64,000 nucleotides of DNA, from assembly GCA_965221545.1 (NCBI GenBank), contig OZ244901.1:2666001-2730000 (forward strand), read 5' to 3'. Numbering within the stretch: the stretch's first letter is position 1; each line of letters starts with the position of its first letter. The position numbers were made by a program, and so were the translations under genes. Of this stretch, positions 34,203 through 42,468 are shown in pieces. The notes below the pieces were generated by a model, which was given only the letters and a program-made list of their open reading frames with translations, was not told the DNA's origin and searched no databases. The stretch is from JAJEFO01 sp022819605 (GTDB taxonomy: Bacteria > Pseudomonadota > Alphaproteobacteria > Rhodobacterales > Rhodobacteraceae).

Positions 34203-35309
34203 TCACCGCCTCGCAGCAGCGAGTGCGTCTGGCAGGACCTGTGCAAGGAGATCCAAGTCAGCCGGACGTCCTGCGGTGATCCGGATGCACCGGTTGGCAG
34301 GCGCGACGCCGGGCATCCGGACAAAGACATCCCGCGCTTCGAGCTCTTCAAGAACACGGCGCGCGAAGTCACCATCCCTGCCGCAATCAACAGCCACGAA
34401 ATTTGCAGCCGACGAAATCGAAATCAGGCCGCAGTCCTCCGCGATCTCCGTGATCCGTTCACGCGCCCTGCCGACTTCGCTCCTTACGTGGCTAAGCCAG
34501 TCACGGTCTGACAGGGCAATCTGCGCAGCAATCTGGCTGATCCGGTTCATGCCGAAGTGATTGCGTATCTTCTCGAAGCTCTGAATCACGCTCCGCTCGC
34601 CAAAGGCATAACCCACCCGCATTCCCGCCATTCCATGGGCCTTGGAAAACGTCCGCATGCGGATCACTCTGGGATCGTCAATCGGCACGTGCGGCACGAT
34701 GCTGTCAGGCGCAAATTCCAAATACGCCTCATCAAGGATCAGGACGCAATTCTCGGGAAGACCCGCGATCATGCCTTCGATCCAGGCCGGATCCTGCCAG
34801 GTTCCCATAGGATTGTCGGGATTTGCCAGATAGATCATTTTCGCCCCGGATGCCCGCGCGGCTTCAAGGAGGGCAGCTACGTCTTCCCTGTCGTCCCGGT
34901 ATGGAACTTTCACGAGCGCGCCGCCAAATCCCACCACATGGTAGCTGAATGTCGGATAGGCTCCGTCGGAGGTCACGACCCGGTCACCCTCCTGGACGAA
35001 AAGTCTCACTGCATAGCCGAGAAGCCCGTCGACCCCCTCGCCCACGACGACTTCGTCTCGGGCTATTCCCAGATGACCGGCGAGAGCCTCGCGCAGCTCG
35101 AAACTCTCCGGATCTCCGTACATCCAGGCATCGCCAGCCTGGTCCTGAATTGCCTTGATGGCCTTGGGGGAAGGTCCGAACACGTTTTCGTTGGCACCGA
35201 TCCGTGCCCGGAATCGGTGGCCCAGACGACGCTCGATGGCTTCGGGGCCGACAAACGGCACGGTCGCCGGAAGACTGTCGGCAAGCGGGGTTTCCAATGG
35301 TCGTTTCAT
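34203..35309 (-). CDS. Class I/II aminotransferase, histidinol-phosphate aminotransferase-like
   Basis: PLP enzyme of 368 residues in the HisC-like group. IGANENVFGPSPKA near residue 35 is the N-terminal signature, YLANPDNPMGTW the central Asn motif, ILDEAYLEFA the Asp that binds PLP and TFSKAHGMAGMRVGYAFG the catalytic Lys with phosphate-binding Arg. Start ATG 35309 is where family similarity begins; the frame continues to 35522 but that part lies in the intergenic region. No other his genes are nearby, so it may act on another amino or imidazolyl acid. It is divergent from the dehydrogenase at 35431. Confidence 0.88.
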   Translation of the reverse strand: MKRPLETPLADSLPATVPFVGPEAIERRLGHRFRARIGANENVFGPSPKAIKAIQDQAGDAWMYGDPESFELREALAGHLGIARDEVVVGEGVDGLLGYAVRLFVQEGDRVVTSDGAYPTFSYHVVGFGGALVKVPYRDDREDVAALLEAARASGAKMIYLANPDNPMGTWQDPAWIEGMIAGLPENCVLILDEAYLEFAPDSIVPHVPIDDPRVIRMRTFSKAHGMAGMRVGYAFGERSVIQSFEKIRNHFGMNRISQIAAQIALSDRDWLSHVRSEVGRARERITEIAEDCGLISISSAANFVAVDCGRDGDFARRVLEELEARDVFVRMPGVAPANRCIRITAGRPADLDLLAQVLPDALAAARR

Positions 35310-35430
35310 CGCACCGAATTCAGCATGCGGTTCATTTGCTGACAAGCCCTGCAAAAACGCCTTCTCAATGCCGCAAATGAACTGTCCATTCCAAAAGGAA
35401 CAGGGCATGCATTTCGCGGGGAGAACTGTC

Positions 35431-36387
35431 ATGAAGATTGGATTCATCGGGCTTGGCAATGTCGGCGGCAAACTTGCCTGCAGCCTGCTGCGGAACGGCC
35501 TCGACCTGACCGTCCGCGACATTGATGTTGAAATGGCCGAACCGTTTCTTGCGGACGGCGCAAGGTGGGCCGGGAGCCCCGCAGAAATGGCCGCCGCCTG
35601 CGACTACGTGATAACCTGCCTGCCCTCACCGTCCGCCTGCTCGACTGTCATGGAGGGCGAGGACGGCATTCTCACAGCAATTCGTCCGGGCGCCATCTGG
35701 GCGGAAATGTCGACTACGGATGCAGACGAAGTCCGGCGCATGGCACGCCTCGTAGAAGAGAGAGGCGCGCACGCGGTCGATTGCCCGGTGTCCGGCGGCT
35801 GCCATCGTGCGGCGACCGGCAACATTTCAATCTTTGCGGGGTGCGACCGGCCAACCTTCGAGAGGGCCCTTCCGGTCCTCACGACACTCGGACGGCGGGT
35901 GTTGCACACCGGCGAGGTCGGGTCGGCGTCGATCCTCAAGGTCATGACCAACTACCTTGCTACCGCCAATCTCGTCAGCCTTGCCGAGGCGCTGACGACA
36001 ATGAGAGCGGCAGGCATGGATCTTGCCACCACCTACGAGGCCATCCGAATCTCGTCCGGCAATTCCTTCGTTCACGAAACCGAAAGCCAGGTCATTCTCA
36101 ACGGGTCGCGGGACATCAACTTCACGATGGATCTCGTGCTGAAGGACGTTGGTCTCTTCGACCAGATCGCCGCCGACAAGGGAGTTCCGCTCGCGCTTTC
36201 CCCGCTGCTCGTCGACTTGTTTCGGGAGGCAGTCGCATCCTACGGCCCGCGTGAACTTTCACCCAACATCATCAGGCGCTACGAGGAGTCGACCGGTCTC
36301 GATGTCCGTGCACCGGGCTTCCCCTCCGAAATCGTCGATGACGAACAGGAAGAGCCTGGCCACGAGGTCACGGCCAGTCGCAGCTGA
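35431..36387 (+). CDS. 3-hydroxyisobutyrate dehydrogenase-family NAD(P) oxidoreductase
   Basis: Beta-hydroxyacid dehydrogenase of 318 residues. GFIGLGNVGGKLACSLLRNG is the N-terminal nucleotide-binding motif; DCPVSGGCHRAATGNISIFAG is the substrate-binding signature and the catalytic Lys lies in GSASILKVMTNYL. GGGGAG lies eight bases before ATG 35431; in-frame starts further left have no family similarity. Being divergent from an aminotransferase, the pair could process one amino-acid-derived hydroxyacid. Relatives include glyoxylate and tartronate semialdehyde reductases. Confidence 0.88.
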   Translation: MKIGFIGLGNVGGKLACSLLRNGLDLTVRDIDVEMAEPFLADGARWAGSPAEMAAACDYVITCLPSPSACSTVMEGEDGILTAIRPGAIWAEMSTTDADEVRRMARLVEERGAHAVDCPVSGGCHRAATGNISIFAGCDRPTFERALPVLTTLGRRVLHTGEVGSASILKVMTNYLATANLVSLAEALTTMRAAGMDLATTYEAIRISSGNSFVHETESQVILNGSRDINFTMDLVLKDVGLFDQIAADKGVPLALSPLLVDLFREAVASYGPRELSPNIIRRYEESTGLDVRAPGFPSEIVDDEQEEPGHEVTASRS

Positions 36388-36438
36388 TTCATCACGCGAG
36401 ACGCACGCCCGTCGACTCGCGCACGTACCGGACAGCAC

Positions 36439-37920
36439 TTATTCTATCTTCGGCAGCAGGCTGTTCACGCTGTCCTTGGCATCGCCATAGAACATGCGCG
36501 TGTTTTCCTTGTAGAACAGCGGGTTCTCAATGCCAGCGTATCCGGTGCCCTGCCCTCGCTTGGAAACGAAGACCTGCTTGGACTTCCAGACTTCAAGCAC
36601 CGGCATGCCAGCTATCGGCGAGTTCGGATCGTCCTGCGCTGCCGGGTTGACGATGTCGTTCGAGCCGATGACGATTGACACATCGGTGTCCGGGAAGTCC
36701 TCGTTGATCTCGTCCATTTCGAGCACGATGTCATAGGGCACCTTGGCTTCAGCCAGCAGCACGTTCATGTGGCCCGGCAACCTCCCGGCGACCGGATGTA
36801 TGGCAAAGCGCACATCCTTGCCTTGAGCCCGCAGCTTGCGCGTCAGTTCGCTGACCGATGCCTGCGCCTGCGCCACGGCCATGCCGTAGCCTGGAACGAT
36901 GATGATCGATTCGGCCTCGCCCAAGGCAGTCGCGACTCCGTCTGCATCAATGGCAATCTGCTCGCCCGCGATTTCCGCTGCCGGGCCGCCATCACCGCCG
37001 AAGCCGCCAAGAATCACGCTCACGAAATGACGGTTCATCGCTCGGCACATGATGTAGGACAGGATCGCGCCGGAAGAACCCACGAGGGCGCCCGTGACGA
37101 TCAGCAGGTCGTTGCCCAAGGTGAATCCGATCGCCGCCGCCGCCCAGCCTGAATAACTGTTCAGCATCGAGACGACGACCGGCATGTCGGCACCGCCGAT
37201 CCCCATGATCAGGTGCCACCCGATGAATCCCGCCACAAGCGAAACCACGACCATAGTCCAGATCCCGGACCCATCGAGATAGAGGAACCCGAGGACGAGA
37301 CATGCGACGGTTGCGATCGCGTTCAGCCAGTGTCCGGAAATGACCGGCAAGGGCATTTTCTCGGATGGAAGCATGAGCTTCTTCGGCTTGCCGCTGACCT
37401 TTCCGGCAAGCTTCCCGAACGCTACGACGGAACCGGTAAACGTGATCGCCCCGATCACGATGCCAAGAAAGACCTCGACCTTTAGGATCGCGATCTCGGT
37501 TGCGTCTTTCTTCCAGAGCTTTTCGCCGAAGGCGGTGAGACCGGCCTCGTCGAGCGCCATGCCCGCCTCGCGCATCTCGGTAACCGCGTTCAGCATGATG
37601 TCGGCGTTCAGCCCGATGAACACCGCCGCCAGCCCGACAAACGAGTGAAGCGCCGCTACCAGCTGCGGCATTTCCGTCATTTTCACCCGCGCAGCCACGT
37701 ACTGGCCCACGAAGGCACCCGCCGCCACGGCGACGACGATAAGCGCCAGGTTCTGGATTCCCGGTGACAGCACTGTCGCCAAGATGGCAATCGCCATGCC
37801 GACGATTCCGTACCAGATCGCCCGCTTGGCGCTTTCCTGATTTGACAGGCCGCCAAGCGACAAAATGAAGAGAACCGACGCAGCGATATAGGCGGCCGAG
37901 ACAAGTCCGTTCGACAACAT
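36439..37920 (-). CDS. pntB: NAD(P) transhydrogenase beta subunit
   Basis: Membrane subunit with about nine transmembrane helices followed by the NADP-binding domain III: GYGMAVAQAQ and the later VVIGSNDIVNPAAQ, PNSPIAGMPVLEVWK and SKRGQGTGYAG motifs. Length of 493 is normal. It starts 12 bases after pntA stops. With PntA it couples proton flow to hydride transfer from NADH to NADP+ in the inner membrane. Confidence 0.97.
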   Translation of the reverse strand: MLSNGLVSAAYIAASVLFILSLGGLSNQESAKRAIWYGIVGMAIAILATVLSPGIQNLALIVVAVAAGAFVGQYVAARVKMTEMPQLVAALHSFVGLAAVFIGLNADIMLNAVTEMREAGMALDEAGLTAFGEKLWKKDATEIAILKVEVFLGIVIGAITFTGSVVAFGKLAGKVSGKPKKLMLPSEKMPLPVISGHWLNAIATVACLVLGFLYLDGSGIWTMVVVSLVAGFIGWHLIMGIGGADMPVVVSMLNSYSGWAAAAIGFTLGNDLLIVTGALVGSSGAILSYIMCRAMNRHFVSVILGGFGGDGGPAAEIAGEQIAIDADGVATALGEAESIIIVPGYGMAVAQAQASVSELTRKLRAQGKDVRFAIHPVAGRLPGHMNVLLAEAKVPYDIVLEMDEINEDFPDTDVSIVIGSNDIVNPAAQDDPNSPIAGMPVLEVWKSKQVFVSKRGQGTGYAGIENPLFYKENTRMFYGDAKDSVNSLLPKIE

Positions 37921-37932
37921 CGTCCGAGCCCC

Positions 37933-39504
37933 TTACGACTTCTGGAACATGGCAAGCATCCGGCGCGTCACCAGAAAGCCTCCCACGACATTAATTGAAG
38001 CGATCAACACGCTGACGAAGCTCAGGAATACGACGACCCAGTGCACGGCCCCTATCTGGAGCAGCGCTCCGACGATGATGATTCCCGAAATTGCGTTTGT
38101 CACCGACATCAGCGGCGTGTGAAGCGCGTGCTGGACATTCCAGATGACTTGGAATCCGACGAATACGGCGAGCGCGAAGACGATGAAGTGCTGCATGAAG
38201 CTCGCAGGCGCGTACGACCCGACAAGGAGCATGAGAAGGCCTCCGACCACGAGCAGCGCGACCTGCCGCTTGGTCGCTTCCTTGAAAGCGGCAAGTTCCC
38301 CGGCCTTTCTCTCCTCCGGAGTCTGTTCTCGCGGACTTGCCTTCGCGGGCTGTGCCGCGATCGCCTGGACCTTAGGCGGCGGTGGCGGGTAGGTGATTTC
38401 GCCGCCGAAAGTCACCGTGGCCCCGCGGATGACGTCATCCTCCATGTCATGGACAACCTCACCGTTCCGTTCTGGCGTCAGGTCCGCGACCATGTGCCGG
38501 ACATTGGTTGCATACAGCAGCGAGGACTGCGCGGCCATGCGGGACGGAAAGTCGGTGTAGCCGACAATGGTGACCCCATTATCCGTCACGACCTTCTCGT
38601 CTTTTTCGGTCAGTTCGCAGTTGCCGCCCCGCTCGGCCGCAAGGTCGACGATGACGCTGCCCGGCTTCATGGCCTCGACCATGTCGCGGGTCCAGAGGAT
38701 CGGTGCGTCCCGATTCGGAATTAGGGCTGTAGTGATGACTATGTCCATCTCGGGCGCAAGTTCGCGAAACTTCTCGAGTTGCTTCTCCCTGAACTCCGGG
38801 CTTGACGGCGCGGCATAGCCACCCGTGGCAGCGCCATCCTGCTGCTGGTCATCGAATTCCAGCGCCACGAATTGCGCTCCCATCGACTCGATCTGTTCGG
38901 CCACTTCCGGCCTGACGTCAAAAGCGTAGGTGATCGCCCCGAGGCTCGTGGCCGTGCCGATCGCCGCAAGACCGGCAACGCCTGCCCCCACGACCAGAAT
39001 TTTTGCCGGCGGCACCTTGCCAGCGGCCGTGATCTGGCCCGTGAAGAACCGTCCGAAATTGCTCCCTGCCTCGATGACCGCACGATAGCCGGCGATGTTC
39101 GCCATCGAACTGAGCGCATCCATTTTCTGTGCCCTGCTGATCCTCGGCACCATGTCAATCGCGATGACGTTGGCGCCGCTGTCCCGGGCGATTTCCAGGA
39201 GCTTCTCGTTTGCTGCCGGATAAACGAACGAGATCAACGTCTGGCCTCGCGAGAGTGCTGCCGCTTCGGTTTCGGTCGGAGGCTGCACCTTGGCGACGAC
39301 ATCCGCATCGCCCCAGACGGCGTCCCCTGTCACGACCATTGCACCGGCATCCCGGTACTCGTCGTCACCAAAGCCCGCGGCCGCGCCTGCACCTTCCTGA
39401 ATCAGGCATTCGTATCCAAGATTTTGAAGGTCTCTTGCGCTCGCTGGCGTCATAGCCACCCGCGCCTCGCCCGAGGCGACTTCCTTCGGCACTCCGACTT
39501 TCAT
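37933..39504 (-). CDS. pntA: NAD(P) transhydrogenase alpha subunit
   Basis: A 523-residue alpha subunit with the NAD-binding domain I (MKVGVPKEVASGEARVAMTP at the start, VGAGVAGLAAIGTATSLGA nucleotide fold) and C-terminal membrane helices after residue about 400. Start ATG 39504 coincides with the conserved N-terminus; a G-rich stretch lies just upstream. Undivided PntA of this type is common, in contrast to the split PntAA/PntAB of some alphaproteobacteria. Operon with pntB. Confidence 0.97.
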   Translation of the reverse strand: MKVGVPKEVASGEARVAMTPASARDLQNLGYECLIQEGAGAAAGFGDDEYRDAGAMVVTGDAVWGDADVVAKVQPPTETEAAALSRGQTLISFVYPAANEKLLEIARDSGANVIAIDMVPRISRAQKMDALSSMANIAGYRAVIEAGSNFGRFFTGQITAAGKVPPAKILVVGAGVAGLAAIGTATSLGAITYAFDVRPEVAEQIESMGAQFVALEFDDQQQDGAATGGYAAPSSPEFREKQLEKFRELAPEMDIVITTALIPNRDAPILWTRDMVEAMKPGSVIVDLAAERGGNCELTEKDEKVVTDNGVTIVGYTDFPSRMAAQSSLLYATNVRHMVADLTPERNGEVVHDMEDDVIRGATVTFGGEITYPPPPPKVQAIAAQPAKASPREQTPEERKAGELAAFKEATKRQVALLVVGGLLMLLVGSYAPASFMQHFIVFALAVFVGFQVIWNVQHALHTPLMSVTNAISGIIIVGALLQIGAVHWVVVFLSFVSVLIASINVVGGFLVTRRMLAMFQKS

Positions 39505-39641
39505 CGCCAGCCCCCCGTCAACAACGACTGAATCATCACTCGGCGTGTCTAGTTGGCGCACCTGCCTTTCACAACCGCTTCATATGTCGCAACAGTACGG
39601 AAACGTTCTGTCGAAACGCCCAACCGTTCAGGGGGCGATTC

Positions 39642-40334
39642 TCAAACGAACCAAGTGTCGTAGTCGCTGACCAGTAGATGCGCCGGCGCAGAATCCTCCT
39701 CGATGTCGGCGAACCGTCCGACCGGCTCACGGAAGACGTTGTCCGTCACGTCATCGTTCACGGTCGAGACTTCGCCAATCAGAACGTCTCCGTTCTCGCC
39801 CCAGAGCGCGTGCCAGTCACCCGGGTTCAGCGTGACGCTCTCGCCCGGAGCCAGTTTCAGGACTTCGCCAGGCTGCAATTGGCGTTCCAAGCCGTCAGTC
39901 AGGACAGCAACGCCCTTCTCCCCGTCGAAGTTCCCTTCCGCGTCAGAGCCAAACAGCTCCACTGCAAGATCAGCGCCGCCCCGGTTGATGATGTCCTCGG
40001 ACTTGATGAAATGGGTGTGCATCGGGCTGACCTGGTCCTGCCGGCTGATCAGGAGCTTTTCCGCGTAAACCATGCCTCTCCCGCGCTCCAGATCGGCAAG
40101 AAAGCCGTTTCGCAACGTGAACAGGAAGAGGCCGAGCTTGTCGAACTCCCCTTGCCCGTAATCCGTGATGTCCCAGCCGAGACGCGCGTCAGCGATGCGC
40201 CTTGCCGACCCGTCGTTCACACGGGCGCGAAATTCTTCCGGGTGCCAATAGGCAAATGGCGGCAACGTGAAGCCGAACGAACGCATCATCTCGTCCGCGG
40301 CTGCCATGATGTCGTTGATGCTAGAGCGTTTCAT
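39642..40334 (-). CDS. D-lyxose isomerase-like cupin (D-lyxose ketol-isomerase family)
   Basis: Cupin-fold sugar isomerase of 230 residues. PPFAYWHPEEF and GWDITDYGQGEFDKLGL are typical of the D-lyxose/D-mannose isomerase family, with metal ligands in SPMHTHFIKSEDIINRGGA and LNPGDWHALWGENGDV. The start ATG 40334 fits the family N-terminus (MKRSSINDIMAAADEMMRSF). No sugar kinase or transporter is adjacent. Substrate preference among lyxose, mannose and ribose-type sugars is uncertain. Confidence 0.83.
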   Translation of the reverse strand: MKRSSINDIMAAADEMMRSFGFTLPPFAYWHPEEFRARVNDGSARRIADARLGWDITDYGQGEFDKLGLFLFTLRNGFLADLERGRGMVYAEKLLISRQDQVSPMHTHFIKSEDIINRGGADLAVELFGSDAEGNFDGEKGVAVLTDGLERQLQPGEVLKLAPGESVTLNPGDWHALWGENGDVLIGEVSTVNDDVTDNVFREPVGRFADIEEDSAPAHLLVSDYDTWFV

Positions 40335-40463
40335 CTGGTTCCTCGTGGCAAGAAAGTCATGCGATTCGTGGCAGCTTGACTGTTTGGCGTCCAGACCCAC
40401 ATAGGCGTCGCGCAATTACCCGCAGAATGAACAGGACAGGTGCCAAACGGGCCTGACAGACCG

Positions 40464-41240
40464 CTAAGCGCTTCTGAGCCGTGCCGGCCTCTCCCCGGCG
40501 GCCCAGTTCCGGACCGCCTTGCCAAACGCCTCGAACAGTGCCCGGGAGACCGGATCTTCCGCCGCCTTGTACTCTGGGTGCCACTGCACGCCGAGCGCAA
40601 AGCCCGTTGCGCCTTCAACGTAGACGGCCTCTTCCGTACCGTCTTCCGCGCGCCCGTCAATGACGATCCTCTCGCCAACTTCCTTGATTCCCTGTCCGTG
40701 AAGCGTGTTGGTCAGAACCGTCGTGGCGCCAAACAGTCTATGGAACACGCCACCTTCGGAAAGCGCCACCTCGTGGCGAAGCCCGAACTTTTCGTCCAGG
40801 GTCCCTTCGGGCGGCATCCTGTGGTTCATGCGGCCCGGCAACTCCCGGATTTCCGGATGGAGCGAACCGCCCATCGCCGTGTTCAGCTCCTGGAACCCTC
40901 GGCAAATTGCGAGAATCGGCTGACCGGCAGCCACGCATTCGCGAATCAACGGCAAGGTGATCTTGTCGCGGGCGCGGTCAAAGTCGCCATGAGCCGTCGT
41001 CGGTTCCTCTCCGTATTCTTCCGGATGAACGTTCGCGCGTCCGCCTGGAAACAGGAACCCGTCACAGACGGACATCAGCTCTGCAACCGAAACGAGGTCA
41101 GGATCCGCTGGCACGATCAGCGGCACGGCCCCAGCCACATCCCGAACCGCAACGGAAATCATGCGCCCGCCCGAATGAACGGGGTATTCGCGATTTATGA
41201 GATGTGCATTGCCTATGATCCCGACGACGGGCAAGGCCAT
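40464..41240 (-). CDS. Class I glutamine amidotransferase-like, gamma-Glu-GABA hydrolase (PuuD) family
   Basis: Hydrolase of 258 residues in the peptidase C26/PuuD group, which cleaves gamma-glutamyl amides. The catalytic Cys lies in PILAICRGFQELN, and GVQWHPEYKAAED holds the His and Glu. AGGAGG six bases upstream fixes the start at ATG 41240; the frame runs open to 41285. No puuA or puuC is adjacent. The 302 bases upstream (41241-41542) contain no gene I can support. Confidence 0.88.
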   Translation of the reverse strand: MALPVVGIIGNAHLINREYPVHSGGRMISVAVRDVAGAVPLIVPADPDLVSVAELMSVCDGFLFPGGRANVHPEEYGEEPTTAHGDFDRARDKITLPLIRECVAAGQPILAICRGFQELNTAMGGSLHPEIRELPGRMNHRMPPEGTLDEKFGLRHEVALSEGGVFHRLFGATTVLTNTLHGQGIKEVGERIVIDGRAEDGTEEAVYVEGATGFALGVQWHPEYKAAEDPVSRALFEAFGKAVRNWAAGERPARLRSA

Positions 41241-41542
41241 CGCTTCCTCCTTGGGCATGAACGCGCGGCGCGCGACCTGCGCCATCTACTACGGCATGCC
41301 AAAGCAGCACAAGGCCCCTGCGTGCAGGCTGCGTGCCCGAGCCTGTCCAACGCGTCCACCCGATCAGGACACTTCCAGTCTCAGGGGCTTTCTCGGACAA
41401 CTGGATTGGAACTACATGCTGTGGCAGATGCGTTACTTGTTGAACCTCTTGGACAATCGACGTCGGCGTCACTGTCTCAACGACATTCCGGTGTTCATGG
41501 AACTCATCGACCGCGTGATGCGTGACATCCGAAGACACTGGG

Positions 41543-42073
41543 TCAGCCTAGCCGGCTGCCCGAGAGGCCCCATCCAACCAAGACAAGAACGAAGCCAGCA
41601 ACCACTGCGCGAACCGTGTTCCAAAACTGCCATTCGCTGGAATAATTCCGCCAAGTTTCCAGCGCTCCGGTGGGGTCGAGCGGAGTCTCAACCAGAGCCA
41701 ACGACTCGTTCAGCGGTACATTGACAGCCATTGTCGGAAGCATCACGCCAAGAACATACAGAAGGCCAGCCAGGGCGAAGCAGACCGTGGCCAACCGTTG
41801 CCCGTCCTTCAAGGCAAGCAATGCGGTGAAAGCCAAGAGCACGGGAGTACCAAAGAAAGCTGGCGCGAGCAGCCAGTTGCGTACACTTGCATTCATGGCC
41901 TGCATGGCGACGATGGCAACATTTGGTTCGGCGGCGTCAAGCCCCCACATGGTCGAGCAAACCCAAGCGAAGAAGAAGCCGAACATCGCCCCTGCGAAAA
42001 TGAGCGACAGAAAGGCTAACAGCTTCACCGGACTGCGTGCGCGACGACCGTCTTGTCGAACAGCTTTTGGCAT
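41543..42073 (-). CDS. DUF1772-like membrane protein
   Basis: A 176-residue inner-membrane protein with four hydrophobic segments (residues about 18-41, 68-88, 92-112 and 150-171) and the NVPLNE plus FWNTVRA pattern common to DUF1772/anthrone-oxygenase-like proteins. Function unknown. A possible very small gene lies just upstream on the same strand at 42130-42285. Confidence 0.7.
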   Translation of the reverse strand: MPKAVRQDGRRARSPVKLLAFLSLIFAGAMFGFFFAWVCSTMWGLDAAEPNVAIVAMQAMNASVRNWLLAPAFFGTPVLLAFTALLALKDGQRLATVCFALAGLLYVLGVMLPTMAVNVPLNESLALVETPLDPTGALETWRNYSSEWQFWNTVRAVVAGFVLVLVGWGLSGSRLG

Positions 42074-42129
42074 TACGCGAACTTCCCGCCGGCAAAGCGC
42101 ATCTGTTGGATCTCTCTACAGAATGCATG

Positions 42130-42285
42130 TCAAAGGATAACCGCAATTGCGACTTGGGCAACGATCAACGCGGGCCAGAGCCTGGCAAATGCAGAATCGA
42201 CGTATTTCTGCGGTCCATGGGACACATGCGACGTCAGCGCAAAGAGAGGCGCGATCACCACAGCGAATCGCCGCCCGCGTACCAC
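42130..42285 (-). CDS. Possible small membrane peptide upstream of the DUF1772 gene
   Basis: A 51-residue frame from GTG 42285 reads FAVVIAPLFALTSHVSHGP and LWPALIVAQVAIAVIL, two hydrophobic segments. The same frame is open and protein-like further upstream (to a TAG near 42382) but lacks a usual start; an AGGAGA precedes an ATG in another frame, so a frameshifted gene is possible. I do not recognise it. The rest of 42074-42395 appears empty. Confidence 0.28.
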   Translation of the reverse strand: MVRGRRFAVVIAPLFALTSHVSHGPQKYVDSAFARLWPALIVAQVAIAVIL

Positions 42286-42395
42286 AAGGCCATAGGATGC
42301 TTCTCCTAGCGCCAGAGGCGCAACCAGGGAAGGCCTGAGCGCGTATTGCTCGACTTCCAGCGGCGGATAAGATTCGGCTCCGGGCTATGGAGGCA

Positions 42396-42424
42396 GTTGA
42401 ATCCTCAGTTCAAATTCCTATTTT
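42396..42424 (+). promoter_or_regulatory. Putative RpoH (sigma-32) promoter of htpG
   Basis: GTTG at 42396-42399, then exactly 17 bases, then CCTATTTT at 42417-42424. This fits the alphaproteobacterial RpoH pattern CTTG-N17-CYTATNT apart from the first base. It lies about 45 bases before the htpG start, a sensible place for a heat-shock promoter. Confidence 0.5.
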
Positions 42425-42468
42425 GCGCGGCAAATTTGAAGAGCGCGCAGAATACGGAGTTTCAAGTG

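Noticed and set aside
41098..41538. 146-residue minus ORF ahead of the glutamine amidotransferase
   Set aside because: Out of frame with the amidotransferase, biased composition, and the strong ribosome binding site belongs to ATG 41240.
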